Source: Paenibacillus lemnae (GTDB lineage: Bacteria; Bacillota; Bacilli; Paenibacillales; Paenibacillaceae). From it: DNA of 64,000 nucleotides. Below the pieces are notes generated by a model that was given only the letters and a program-made list of their open reading frames with translations, made no database searches and was not told where the DNA came from. Both the position numbers and the translations under genes were made by a program. Location of the stretch: NCBI RefSeq assembly GCF_012933385.1, contig NZ_JABBPN010000005.1:1-64000 (forward strand), read 5' to 3'. Shown here in pieces: positions 42,192 through 51,023 of the stretch (position 1 is the stretch's first letter; each line of letters starts with the position of its first letter).

Positions 42192-43973
42192 GTGAACTAT
42201 AGTAATCTGCGTCAATGGCTGGAAAGCCTTCGCAAAGAAAAAGATCTGGCTGTTATTGATGCGCCTGTAGATCCATACCTGGAGCTGGCCGAGATTCATC
42301 GTCGTGTGATCGAGGAGGGCGGCCCGGCACTTCTGTTCACCAATGTGAAAGGCACACCTTTTCCGGTAGCCACCAACCTGTTTGGTACACCGCGTCGTGT
42401 GGACATGGCTTTTGGACCCAAGCCGGAGCAGCTGATGAAATCGTTGATCGGAGCAACAGAAACGCTTTTGCCGCCGACGTTTACATCGCTCTGGAATGAA
42501 CGGGGCCTCATTAAGGACATTTTAAAGGTAGGGCTGAAATCGGTGCCGGCTCAGGACGCTCCTGTCATGGGTGTAAAAGTGACGGACGCCCCGCTGAGAG
42601 ATTTACCGAAAATTACAAGCTGGCAGGAAGATGGAGGCCCTTTCATTACGCTGCCGCTGGTGTATACGGAGAGTCCGTCGAAGCCCAAGGACCACAATCT
42701 GGGCATGTACCGCATCCAGCTGTATGACGACCAGACGACCGGTATCCACTGGCAGATTCATAAAGGCGGCGGCTTTCATTATCACGAAGCAGAACAGCAA
42801 AATCAGGCACTGCCGGTATCCATTTTTGTTGGCGGGCCTCCTGCTCTGATCGCTTCCGCTATAGCTCCTGTGCCTGAGCATCTGCCGGAACTGCTTCTAA
42901 CCTCGCTTATTATGGGCGGGAAGCTGCCGATGGCTGACAATCCTTTGGGTGGTCATCGTATACCTGCAGAGGCGGAGTTTGCCATTCAAGGTCTGGTTCC
43001 GCCGCATGAACGCCGCCTGGAAGGGCCTTTCGGGGACCACTATGGCTATTACTCGCTAGCACATGATTTCCCGCTGATGAATGTACAGCATATGTGGCGG
43101 CGCAAAGATGCCATCTTCCCTGCAACGATTGTAGGCAAGCCCCGTCAGGAAGATTATTATATGGGGGACTTCCTCCAGCGGCTCCTTTCACCCGCATTCC
43201 CGATGGTTATGCCTGCGGTGAAGTCGCTGTGGACCTATGCAGAAACCGGCTTTCACGCCTTGACAGCCGCCGTGGTTCGAGAAAGTTATTCCAGGGAATC
43301 GCTAGTATCTGCGTTTCGGATTCTGGGCGAAGGGCAGCTGTCGCTGACGAAATTTCTGATGCTTACCGACCTTCCGCTCGACCTTGCTCATTTCAAAGAT
43401 ACGATGGAAGCTGTGCTTGCTAGGTTTAATCCGACTACAGATCTGTTTATATTTAATAAAACATCGCACGATACGCTGGATTATACCGGGAAGAAGCTGA
43501 ATCATGGCAGCAAGGCCGTAATGCTTGGCATCGGCCAGCCGGTTCGTGAACTTCCAAGGGTGTATGAAGAAGGTGTTATTCCCGGAATTGAACAGGTGCA
43601 GCCATACTGCGGAGGGTGCCTGGTCGTGTCGGGAGCATCGTATGATCAGAATCCGGAGCTTGCCCAGCAGGTGATGCAGCACATGCTGGGCCGCAATACG
43701 GGGTGGCCGCTGATCATTGTGACCGATGATGCCATACAGACGTCAGCAACCCAGACCTCATTCCTGTGGACGGTATTTACCCGCTTCAATCCGGCAACAG
43801 ATATGTTTGCTGCAGCTGAAGTCCGTAATCATCACCTGTCCTACAGGCTCCCGATCGTGATCGATGCACGTATGAAACCGGGTTACCCGGATGAGCTGTT
43901 TCCGCGGGAAGATATTGTACAGTTAGTGGATACTCGATGGAAAGAGTATTTTGACTCAACTGCCAAGCTTTGA
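42192..43973 (+). CDS. UbiD family decarboxylase (menaquinone type)
   Basis: A 593-residue prenyl-FMN-dependent decarboxylase. The long form and motifs (MYRIQLYDDQTTGIHWQIHK, GGPPALIASAIAPVP, EGPFGDHYGYYS) match the UbiD-type enzymes linked to late menaquinone steps in futalosine-pathway organisms. The family normally needs prenyl-FMN made by a UbiX-type enzyme, which is not in this window. GTG start with gggggaag upstream. mqnE at 53570 supports the pathway assignment. Confidence 0.87.
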   Translation: MNYSNLRQWLESLRKEKDLAVIDAPVDPYLELAEIHRRVIEEGGPALLFTNVKGTPFPVATNLFGTPRRVDMAFGPKPEQLMKSLIGATETLLPPTFTSLWNERGLIKDILKVGLKSVPAQDAPVMGVKVTDAPLRDLPKITSWQEDGGPFITLPLVYTESPSKPKDHNLGMYRIQLYDDQTTGIHWQIHKGGGFHYHEAEQQNQALPVSIFVGGPPALIASAIAPVPEHLPELLLTSLIMGGKLPMADNPLGGHRIPAEAEFAIQGLVPPHERRLEGPFGDHYGYYSLAHDFPLMNVQHMWRRKDAIFPATIVGKPRQEDYYMGDFLQRLLSPAFPMVMPAVKSLWTYAETGFHALTAAVVRESYSRESLVSAFRILGEGQLSLTKFLMLTDLPLDLAHFKDTMEAVLARFNPTTDLFIFNKTSHDTLDYTGKKLNHGSKAVMLGIGQPVRELPRVYEEGVIPGIEQVQPYCGGCLVVSGASYDQNPELAQQVMQHMLGRNTGWPLIIVTDDAIQTSATQTSFLWTVFTRFNPATDMFAAAEVRNHHLSYRLPIVIDARMKPGYPDELFPREDIVQLVDTRWKEYFDSTAKL

Positions 43974-43996
43974 ACTTGACTGTAGGAGGTAACGCC

Positions 43997-44716
43997 ATGC
44001 TTCGAATACTGCTGGGGGAGGAACCCCGGCTTAATCACGGTCTGATGGAAGATGCTATTGAAACCATGGTCAAGACCACCCAGCTTCTCCAGAAGGAAAT
44101 GGAGAGGAATCAGGATCCTACCCATGACTTCCGCAAGCTGGAAATCTGGAGCCAAGGGCTGATTGTGTCACTGGACGAATTGGAGCAAAGCTGGTTCGCG
44201 GCTGCCCATTTTCGCAAATCCGTCAATGCCGGATATGTCGACGACATGTCACTTCAGGAGCAGGGGGAATACAGCCGGTATGTGTATTTCTACAAAAATG
44301 GATTTATCCGTGTATTCTCCATCCTAGACAAGCTTGGCACAGTGCTGAATGACTTGTATGATCTGAATACTTCCAAAGTGAAGCCGCATTTCTCTTATTT
44401 CACAGTGCTCCGCCAGTTCAAATATTTAAAAATCCATGAGGATTTGTCCCGGACTCTGGATGATATCAAGGACACATACAAAACGCCGTTATCCATACTG
44501 CGCAAACGCCGGAATGCAGAAATTCATTACATGAATTCCGAAATGCAGGACGACTTGTGGCAGCGTCACCAGGGATTGAAACACAAGATTGAACTGGAAG
44601 ATCTGGACAAGCATCTGGATGATCTCAAGCAAGGACTGGATATGATATGCAAAACACTTTCGGCAGCCTATCACTATACGAACAAAGTTTTGGCTGAAAA
44701 GGGCATGAAAGTTTAA
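43997..44716 (+). CDS. HEPN-domain protein (Cthe_2314-like)
   Basis: 239 residues, mostly helical. The RRNAEIHYMN segment has the HEPN Rx4H signature (R172 to H177), the catalytic pair of many HEPN RNases. Overall layout resembles the Cthe_2314-type HEPN family. ATG 43997 has ggaggt 6 bp upstream. It lies 23 bp after the UbiD gene. No partner nucleotidyltransferase is visible beside it, so it is not an obvious MNT/HEPN toxin pair. Confidence 0.6.
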   Translation: MLRILLGEEPRLNHGLMEDAIETMVKTTQLLQKEMERNQDPTHDFRKLEIWSQGLIVSLDELEQSWFAAAHFRKSVNAGYVDDMSLQEQGEYSRYVYFYKNGFIRVFSILDKLGTVLNDLYDLNTSKVKPHFSYFTVLRQFKYLKIHEDLSRTLDDIKDTYKTPLSILRKRRNAEIHYMNSEMQDDLWQRHQGLKHKIELEDLDKHLDDLKQGLDMICKTLSAAYHYTNKVLAEKGMKV

Positions 44717-44737
44717 TGTATTTCCTGAAAAATCCTT

Positions 44738-44766
44738 TTGACAAAGATTTTAAAAGATCATATACT
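44738..44766 (+). promoter_or_regulatory. Promoter of the metNIQ operon
   Basis: TTGACA, 17 bp, TATACT: a near-consensus sigma-A promoter about 65 bp before the riboswitch. Confidence 0.85.
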
Positions 44767-44830
44767 TACTATTGCAATCCATGATTAGTTTCTGAAAATC
44801 AATCAAACAATAATTTCATATCGATGTTTT

Positions 44831-44974
44831 CTTATCGAGAGAGGCGGAGGGACAGGCCCGATGAAGCCCGGCAACCGATTTCTGAGCAATGGCGTATACC
44901 TCGCCGATGTCAGAAGTGTCATGGTGCTAATTCCTTCAAGACCGTGCGGGAGCACAGTTTTGGCAGATGAGAAA
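44831..44974 (+). promoter_or_regulatory. SAM-I riboswitch (S box)
   Basis: All conserved S-box parts are present: cttatcgagagaggcggagg at the start, gggacaggcccgatgaagcccggcaacc as the P2/P3 core (44848 on), the ggtgctaattcc segment (44922-44933), and agatgag closing P1 at about 44965-44971. It binds S-adenosylmethionine and terminates transcription when methionine is plentiful. Confidence 0.95.
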
Positions 44975-44996
44975 AGGCATTCGTCTTTACGTAAAG

Positions 44997-45037
44997 AGAG
45001 CCCTTTTTGATTCTGCAATCAAGGGCTCTTTTATTTG
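44997..45037 (+). terminator. Riboswitch expression-platform terminator
   Basis: agagccctt pairs with aagggctct, with an added gatt/aatc inner stem and a T-rich tail from 45028. The strand before it (gatgagaa... region) can pair alternatively with P1, as in other S boxes. Confidence 0.88.
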
Positions 45038-45075
45038 TTTAATGATGCATAACGAAGGAAAGGAGTGGTCCGAAC

Positions 45076-46086
45076 ATGATCGAGCTTAAACAGCTGACGA
45101 AACAGTACGGAAAACCGGGAAGGCTGACAACTGCTTTATCCGGTTTAGATTTATCGATACAAAAGGGAGAAATTTTTGGGGTTATTGGACATTCAGGTGC
45201 AGGCAAGAGTACGCTGATCCGATGTATGAATCTTCTGGAACGCCCGACCTCGGGGGAAGTCTGGGTGAACGGCATTAACCTGACGGCATTGGGTAAAAAA
45301 CAGCTGCAGAACGAACGCCGTAAAATCGGGATGATCTTCCAGCATTTTAACCTGCTGTCTTCGGCAACGGTGTTTGACAACATTGCTTTCCCGCTCCGCT
45401 TGTGTAATACACCGAAGTCGAAAGTGGAACAAAAAGTAGGTGAACTGCTGGCACTGGTAGGGCTGGAGGAACACCGTCACAAGTATCCCGCACAGCTCTC
45501 CGGGGGACAGAAACAGCGGGTAGGTATAGCCAGAGCGCTGGCAAGCGATCCAGAAGTGCTGCTCTGTGATGAAGCGACCTCTGCACTGGATCCTCAGACC
45601 ACAGATTCCATACTGAAGCTGCTGCTGGACATCAACAGGCGTTTTAATCTGACGATTGTGCTGATTACACATGAAATGCATGTGATCCAGAGCATTTGCG
45701 ACCGAGTGGCCGTCATCCATCAAGGCGGAATTGTGGAAGAGGGCCCGGTGACGGAAGTATTTCTAAAGCCTCGGCATGAGGTGACCCGGGACTTTATTCG
45801 AAATGATCAGCTGAGTGATGGGGATCCCTTTACGACTTTGAGCGGGCAACCGAATGAAAGAACAGTTAAAATAACGTTTCTCGGAGCCAAAACCTACGAA
45901 TCCACATTATCTGATGTCGTCAGGGAAACTGGAGTCACTTTTGCCATTCTTCAGGGGACTATTTCAAAAATTAAGGAGACCCCTTACGGTCAATTGATTG
46001 TGCGTTTTGAAGGCAGTCCTGAATCCGTCAATCAGACGGTTGTACAGCTGCAGAAGCAGGGACTTGATGTGGAGGTGAGCAGCTGA
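45076..46086 (+). CDS. metN: Methionine ABC transporter ATP-binding protein
   Basis: 336 residues. The ABC ATPase domain has Walker A GHSGAGKST, the signature LSGGQKQRVGIARAL and Walker B LLCDEATSALD. The C-terminal NIL domain (about 255-336) senses methionine in MetN proteins. It starts after aaaggagtgg. Control by the SAM riboswitch upstream supports methionine import. Its stop overlaps the metI start (ATGA). Confidence 0.95.
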   Translation: MIELKQLTKQYGKPGRLTTALSGLDLSIQKGEIFGVIGHSGAGKSTLIRCMNLLERPTSGEVWVNGINLTALGKKQLQNERRKIGMIFQHFNLLSSATVFDNIAFPLRLCNTPKSKVEQKVGELLALVGLEEHRHKYPAQLSGGQKQRVGIARALASDPEVLLCDEATSALDPQTTDSILKLLLDINRRFNLTIVLITHEMHVIQSICDRVAVIHQGGIVEEGPVTEVFLKPRHEVTRDFIRNDQLSDGDPFTTLSGQPNERTVKITFLGAKTYESTLSDVVRETGVTFAILQGTISKIKETPYGQLIVRFEGSPESVNQTVVQLQKQGLDVEVSS

Positions 46087-46754
46087 TGTTTGGACTGGAC
46101 TTTTCCATGGTGGATTGGCAAGAGGTATATACCGCAACAATGGATACACTGCGGATGCTGTTTGCCTCCTCGCTGTTTGCGGTCCTGATCGGACTCCCGA
46201 TTGGGGTCATGCTGTACATGTGTGCCCGTTCAACATCGGTCTGGATTCGGGCATGCTACACGGTGTTATCCTTTGTAGTCAACATTCTCCGGTCGGTGCC
46301 GTTTATCATCCTGATCGTAGCGCTCATCCCGGTTACAAGAGCCATCGTTGGTCAATCCTATGGTGTACTCGGGACCATCCCGCCGCTGGTAATCGGGGCA
46401 GCACCTTTCTTTGCCCGGCTGGTGGAAACAGCATTGAATGAAGTGGACAAGGGTGTCATTGAGGCAGCTCATGCCATGGGATCTTCAACCCGGCAGGTTG
46501 TATGGCGTGTGCTCCTTCCGGAAGCCCGCCCAGGATTGGTTGCGGCAATCACCATCACGGTTGTAACATTGGTATCCTATACCGCGATGTCTGGTCTGGT
46601 CGGAGGCGGAGGGCTGGGTGACCTTGCCATCAAATACGGCTATAACCGATATGAGACTGAAGTGATGATTGTGGCAGTCGTGCTCATGGTGGTATTGGTG
46701 CAGCTGCTTCAGATGGCGGGTGACCGGGTCGTCCGGCATTTTACAAGAAAGTAA
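46086..46754 (+). CDS. metI: Methionine ABC transporter permease
   Basis: 222 residues with five or six membrane helices. The EAA loop (EAAHAMGSSTRQVVWRVLLPEA) couples it to MetN. It overlaps the metN stop by 1 base. Confidence 0.94.
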   Translation: MFGLDFSMVDWQEVYTATMDTLRMLFASSLFAVLIGLPIGVMLYMCARSTSVWIRACYTVLSFVVNILRSVPFIILIVALIPVTRAIVGQSYGVLGTIPPLVIGAAPFFARLVETALNEVDKGVIEAAHAMGSSTRQVVWRVLLPEARPGLVAAITITVVTLVSYTAMSGLVGGGGLGDLAIKYGYNRYETEVMIVAVVLMVVLVQLLQMAGDRVVRHFTRK

Positions 46755-46799
46755 TGTTGTATTGAGATTGATGATAATTTATTTAGGAGGAATTGAATA

Positions 46800-47639
46800 A
46801 TGAAAAGATCGAATGTAATGATACTGACACTGATCATGATGCTTGTACTGGCAGCTTGCGGATCAAAACCCGCAGAGGAAGGCACTGGCAGTGGATCTGA
46901 AGGACAAACTGCAAATGAACCAGTTACGATCAAAGTGGGAGCTTCCCCTGAACCGCATGCCCAAATTCTGGAGCATATCAAGCCAGCGCTTGAGGCAGAA
47001 GGTGTAAACCTTGAAATTGTAGAATTCACGGACTATGTACAGCCGAACCAGAGAACAAACCAAAAAGAAATCGACGCGAACTTTTTCCAGCACAAGCCGT
47101 ATCTGGACAGCGAGGTTGAGAAACGCGGATTTGATCTGGTGTCCGTAGCCTCTGTTCATGTCGAGCCGATGGGCGTATATTCAAAAAAAGTGAAGTCGAT
47201 TGATGAACTGAAAGACCGGGCTGTCGTTGCTATTCCCAATGACCCATCCAATGCTGGACGTGCACTTGCGCTGTTGTCCAAAAATGGATTGATCAAGCTG
47301 AAAGATGAGAACAACCTGGAAGCCACAGCAAAGGACATTGTTGAGAATCCGAAAAATCTGGATATTCGTGAAGTGGAAGCACCAATGCTGCCGCGTATGC
47401 TGGATGAAATGGATATGGCCGTCATCAATACGAACTATGCGCTTGAAGCAGATCTCAATCCGCTGGAAGATGCACTGGTGATCGAAGACAAGGATAATCC
47501 GTATGCCAACCTGCTGGTTGCGCGCTCTGATAACAAGGATTCGGAGGCGATTCAAAAACTGGTGAAGGCTATAACCTCGGATGATGTGAAGGCATTTATC
47601 GAGAATGAGTACAAAGGTGCGATTATTCCGGCATTCTAA
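46800..47639 (+). CDS. metQ: Methionine-binding lipoprotein
   Basis: 279 residues of the NlpA/MetQ family. It has a lipobox LAAC with C20 as the lipid-modified cysteine and a Gly/Ser/Glu linker. The MetQ-type body contains KVGASPEPHAQILE and VQPNQRTNQKEIDANFFQHKP, with the binding-site HKP region. It completes the ABC importer as the extracytoplasmic binding protein. Confidence 0.95.
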   Translation: MKRSNVMILTLIMMLVLAACGSKPAEEGTGSGSEGQTANEPVTIKVGASPEPHAQILEHIKPALEAEGVNLEIVEFTDYVQPNQRTNQKEIDANFFQHKPYLDSEVEKRGFDLVSVASVHVEPMGVYSKKVKSIDELKDRAVVAIPNDPSNAGRALALLSKNGLIKLKDENNLEATAKDIVENPKNLDIREVEAPMLPRMLDEMDMAVINTNYALEADLNPLEDALVIEDKDNPYANLLVARSDNKDSEAIQKLVKAITSDDVKAFIENEYKGAIIPAF

Positions 47640-47664
47640 AGCACATGAAAATAAGAAATAAACA

Positions 47665-47714
47665 AAAACAGGTCTTTCGAGCGAATGAACTCCCTCGAAA
47701 GACCTGTTTTGATT
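47665..47714 (+). terminator. Terminator of metNIQ
   Basis: A 17-bp stem (arms 47665-47681 and 47694-47710), 12-nt loop, T4 followed by gattt. Confidence 0.85.
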
Positions 47715-47766
47715 TAGAGACGAAGATTCCTTTTGGTCGGTTCAGGGTAAATAGGTACAATAACGG

Positions 47767-47772
47767 TATAAT
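47767..47772 (+). promoter_or_regulatory. Candidate -10 of the polyketide synthase operon
   Basis: A perfect TATAAT 48 bp before the ATG, without a recognisable -35 at the right distance, so it may need an activator. Confidence 0.4.
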
Positions 47773-47820
47773 ACATATAAAAGCCTGTTTTAACCTAATT
47801 CAAATATAGGAGGTCTCTCC

Positions 47821-48981
47821 ATGAACCCTACACAAAACCACAGCCAGGTCTCAATCCTGGGCATTGGGACTGCACTCCCGGTCCATGAAATCCCTCAATC
47901 CGATATCACAGAACTGTTAACCTCACATCTGGAGGATAAGCCGGACTTGGCGCGTTTTGCAAGGAGAATCTTTCGTTCCTGCGGCGTAGACACTCGTTAC
48001 ACCGTAGAGCCAAGCTATAAAGGAACTGCAGGAGAGTGCCGTTATTTGCCGGCCGGGGATCACTCCAACATACCTACCACGGAAGAAAGAATGGATACAT
48101 ATAAACGTGAAGCTCTTCCCTTGGGTCTCGAAGCTGCTAAGAAAGCATTGAAGGAATCGGGAACCCACCCTGAACAAATCACGCATTTAATTACTGTGAG
48201 CTGCACGGGACAGTATTCTCCGGGGCTGGATGTTATGCTCATTCGCCAACTTGGATTATCCCCTCGTACAAACCGTCTGCCGCTTATGTTCCTAGGGTGT
48301 GCAGCTGGATTGAAGGCGATTCAAATGGCCAGAGACGTCGTGCAGGGAGCGCCGGGATCAAGGGTTCTCGTCGTATGCGTGGAGCTCTGTACGCTGCATT
48401 TCCAGCCTGTTATGGAAAAGGAAGCTCTGTTCGCAGCCTCTTTCTTCGGAGATGCCTCTGCTTCTTGTGTCGTTGGAGAAGCTGAAGATCATCATGCAGA
48501 TTATCTGCAGCTGGGAACGGGATACTCTGTTCTGCTTCCGGATTCTACTGAGGATATGACATGGGAGGTCGGCAATTATGGGTTTGACCTGTTCCTGTCT
48601 CCGCGTATTCCGAAAATGCTCGGCTCCCATCTGGTTCCTGAGCTGGATAAGCTGCTCGCAGGGGACTCCATGCCAGAACTTTGGGCTATACATCCGGGCG
48701 GCCGGGGGATCGTTGATTCGGTTCAAGACGTATTGAATCTGCGTGATGATCAGACCCGTTTCAGCAGAGATATTTTGAGAAATGCAGGCAATCTGTCTTC
48801 TTGTACCATTATGTTTGTATTGAATGCGATGGTCAGTGACCTCAAATCGCAAGACAGTGCTTCTAAGGAAGGAGTCGCTATGGCATTCGGTCCAGGTCTG
48901 ACTGCGGAGCTGATGCGCTTCAAGTATGTGCCGGCACAAGTATCTTCCCAGAAGACGGAGACCGATCATGTCTATCTTTAG
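47821..48981 (+). CDS. Type III polyketide synthase
   Basis: 386 residues of the chalcone/stilbene synthase fold. The catalytic triad is C160 (FLGCAAG), H291 (AIHPGG) and N324 (NAGNLSS). It joins malonyl-CoA units to a fatty acyl or other starter to give alkylpyrones or phenolics; the starter cannot be told from sequence. It heads an operon with a methyltransferase and a flavoprotein. In B. subtilis the analogous BpsA works with a different, integral membrane methyltransferase. Confidence 0.92.
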   Translation: MNPTQNHSQVSILGIGTALPVHEIPQSDITELLTSHLEDKPDLARFARRIFRSCGVDTRYTVEPSYKGTAGECRYLPAGDHSNIPTTEERMDTYKREALPLGLEAAKKALKESGTHPEQITHLITVSCTGQYSPGLDVMLIRQLGLSPRTNRLPLMFLGCAAGLKAIQMARDVVQGAPGSRVLVVCVELCTLHFQPVMEKEALFAASFFGDASASCVVGEAEDHHADYLQLGTGYSVLLPDSTEDMTWEVGNYGFDLFLSPRIPKMLGSHLVPELDKLLAGDSMPELWAIHPGGRGIVDSVQDVLNLRDDQTRFSRDILRNAGNLSSCTIMFVLNAMVSDLKSQDSASKEGVAMAFGPGLTAELMRFKYVPAQVSSQKTETDHVYL

Positions 48982-49729
48982 GAATCTGTCCAAACGGGCT
49001 CCGGAAGATGAGCTGATGGATGATTTCTCTATGGGCGGTGAGGAACTGAGTGAAGCTCTGGTTCATCTGCGTCGTCTCAATAAAATCTTCGCTGCTCCTG
49101 GACCGACTCGCTATGGCGTGGAGAAACTCTGGAAGATGATCGGCAGCCCCCAAAAGCTCAGTATACTGGATGTAGGCGCGGGCTCAGGAGATGTTAACCG
49201 GAAGCTCCTGCAGTGGGCGAACGAAAAGGGCATTGATCTTCACATCATCCTGGTGGACCTGACGGAAGAAGCATGCCGTGAAGCGGAAGTGCTGTTTAAG
49301 GATGAGCCGCGTATCGAGGTGCGTCAAGCCGATGTGCGTGAGCTGCCGGATGCCATGGCTGATGTGGTAACGGGATCCCAGTTTGTTCATCATTTTGTGG
49401 GGGATGACCTGATCGATATCGTGTCCCACATGCTGAGGGCTTCACGTCACGGTGTTGTGATTAACGATATTCATCGCCATAAGGTTTCTTATACTGCGGT
49501 TTGGCTGACAACCCGTCTCATCTCCCGGAACCGCTATATTCGTCATGACGGCCCCCTGTCTGTGGCAAAAGGTTTTACGTCGGCAGACTGGAAGGATCTG
49601 AAGCAGAAGCTGAACCATGACAGTATGACCTATGCCTGGAAGCCCATGTTTCGTTATGCTGTCGTTATTCCGCGTAACCACAAACCGGCCTTGACGGCGG
49701 AGGGAGGTGCAGCAGGTCATGGTAAATAA
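48968..49729 (+). CDS. SAM-dependent methyltransferase
   Basis: 253 residues. Class I methyltransferase: the SAM motif LSILDVGAGSGDVNRKLL (about 66-83), then the acidic D of LVDLTEEA. It overlaps the PKS gene by 14 bp. Probably methylates the polyketide product; this is inferred from the operon. Confidence 0.83.
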   Translation: MSIFRNLSKRAPEDELMDDFSMGGEELSEALVHLRRLNKIFAAPGPTRYGVEKLWKMIGSPQKLSILDVGAGSGDVNRKLLQWANEKGIDLHIILVDLTEEACREAEVLFKDEPRIEVRQADVRELPDAMADVVTGSQFVHHFVGDDLIDIVSHMLRASRHGVVINDIHRHKVSYTAVWLTTRLISRNRYIRHDGPLSVAKGFTSADWKDLKQKLNHDSMTYAWKPMFRYAVVIPRNHKPALTAEGGAAGHGK

Positions 49730-50882
49730 ACAGGCCGACGTCATTGTTATTGGTGCGGGTATTGCCGGCGCGAGCACAGCCGTACAGCTTGCAGGCGAGG
49801 GGCACCACACGATTTTACTGGACCGGCAGGAATTTCCGAGACATAAAACCTGCGGAGAATTTATGTCCCCGGAAACCAAAGAAATGCTGGAATTCCTGAG
49901 CATTCATCCGGCTGAAGAGAAAATCCATCCCAGCTATATGGACAGAGCCCGGATCATTATGCCTCAGGGCGGAGAAATCACGGCACCTCTGCCCGGTGAA
50001 GCTTGGGGTATCAGCCGCTATGAGCTCGATCGTCTGCTGCATGAGAGAGCCCTTTCTCTGGGCACCGAAATTCTTACCAAGACAACCGTAACCTCCATTG
50101 AGCGGGTGGAGCATGGTCGATACCGGGTTCAAATTCGGACGGGAAATGAAGCGGTTGAATACGATACCAAGGCGGTTATTGCAGCTTACGGTACGAGGAA
50201 GCCGAAGTTCGCAGCAGACACCACAGACATATATCGGGATGAAACCGTCTATATAGGCGTGAAATCCCATTACACCGGCCTGTTGACTCAACCGGAGGTC
50301 GAGCTGTATTTCTGTGAAGGCGGCTATACCGGTATTAATCCGATTCAGGATGGAATGGTCAATGTAGCCGCACTATTGACGCTGGAATCTATACAGGGTT
50401 ACGGGAAGTCGGTAGAAGATATTTTACATGCAGCGGCCAAGTCCAATCCGAAGCTGGCTGACAGATTGAAGGATGCGGTCCCCGTGGAAGGCACCCAGGT
50501 GTCCATTGCCCCGGTACGTTTATCAGATCTTCCGGAACCTTGGTCGGATTTCCCGCATGTCGGTGACGCCATGATGATGATTCCGCCTCTCTGCGGAGAT
50601 GGTATGTCGATTGCACTGCGCTCCTCAATGCTGTGCAGCAGGCTGACCAACCTGTATTTAGAAGATCATATCTCGCATGATGAATGGAAAAGTCGTTACA
50701 CCAACCAGGCAAACCAGGAGTTTACCCAATTGCTCAGAAGGGCACGGATGATCCAAAAGCTGGCTTTTTCCAAAACCAATCATTGGTACCCTGAGCTTGC
50801 CAAACGGTTCCCTGGACTTGCATCATATCTTGTGAAAGCCACGAGACTGCCTGAGAAAGGAATCATGTCCTCGCAAAGTTAG
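49719..50882 (+). CDS. FAD-dependent oxidoreductase (geranylgeranyl reductase-like)
   Basis: 387 residues with an N-terminal Rossmann motif VIVIGAGIAGASTAVQLA, the E/D of LLDRQ, and CGEFMSPE, where the CGxxxSP-type motif resembles the PHBH/geranylgeranyl reductase group. GDAMMMIPPLCGDGMSIAL is the second FAD site. It overlaps the methyltransferase end by 11 bp. Likely hydroxylates or reduces the polyketide. A GTG at 49707 is an alternative start. Confidence 0.83.
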   Translation: MVNKQADVIVIGAGIAGASTAVQLAGEGHHTILLDRQEFPRHKTCGEFMSPETKEMLEFLSIHPAEEKIHPSYMDRARIIMPQGGEITAPLPGEAWGISRYELDRLLHERALSLGTEILTKTTVTSIERVEHGRYRVQIRTGNEAVEYDTKAVIAAYGTRKPKFAADTTDIYRDETVYIGVKSHYTGLLTQPEVELYFCEGGYTGINPIQDGMVNVAALLTLESIQGYGKSVEDILHAAAKSNPKLADRLKDAVPVEGTQVSIAPVRLSDLPEPWSDFPHVGDAMMMIPPLCGDGMSIALRSSMLCSRLTNLYLEDHISHDEWKSRYTNQANQEFTQLLRRARMIQKLAFSKTNHWYPELAKRFPGLASYLVKATRLPEKGIMSSQS

Positions 50883-50886
50883 CGAA

Positions 50887-50922
50887 AAGAGAGCTGTGTT
50901 CCTCAAGGAATGCAGCTCTTTA
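50887..50922 (+). terminator. Terminator of the polyketide operon
   Basis: A stem formed by agagctgtgttcc and ggaatgcagctct with a tcaa loop, one mismatch, then a short T-run. Confidence 0.7.
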
Positions 50923-51023
50923 CATAAGGTCCAAGATCGTTTATAAACTTCATCAAGTTGTGAGGGAGGGACAAATATTTTATACTAAGATAGAGATTAA
51001 GCTGAGCCGGAGGAGGAAGGTCT

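Noticed and set aside
48358..48993. Minus-strand frame opposite the type III PKS
   Set aside because: It covers the catalytic part of an enzyme whose triad is intact in the plus frame.
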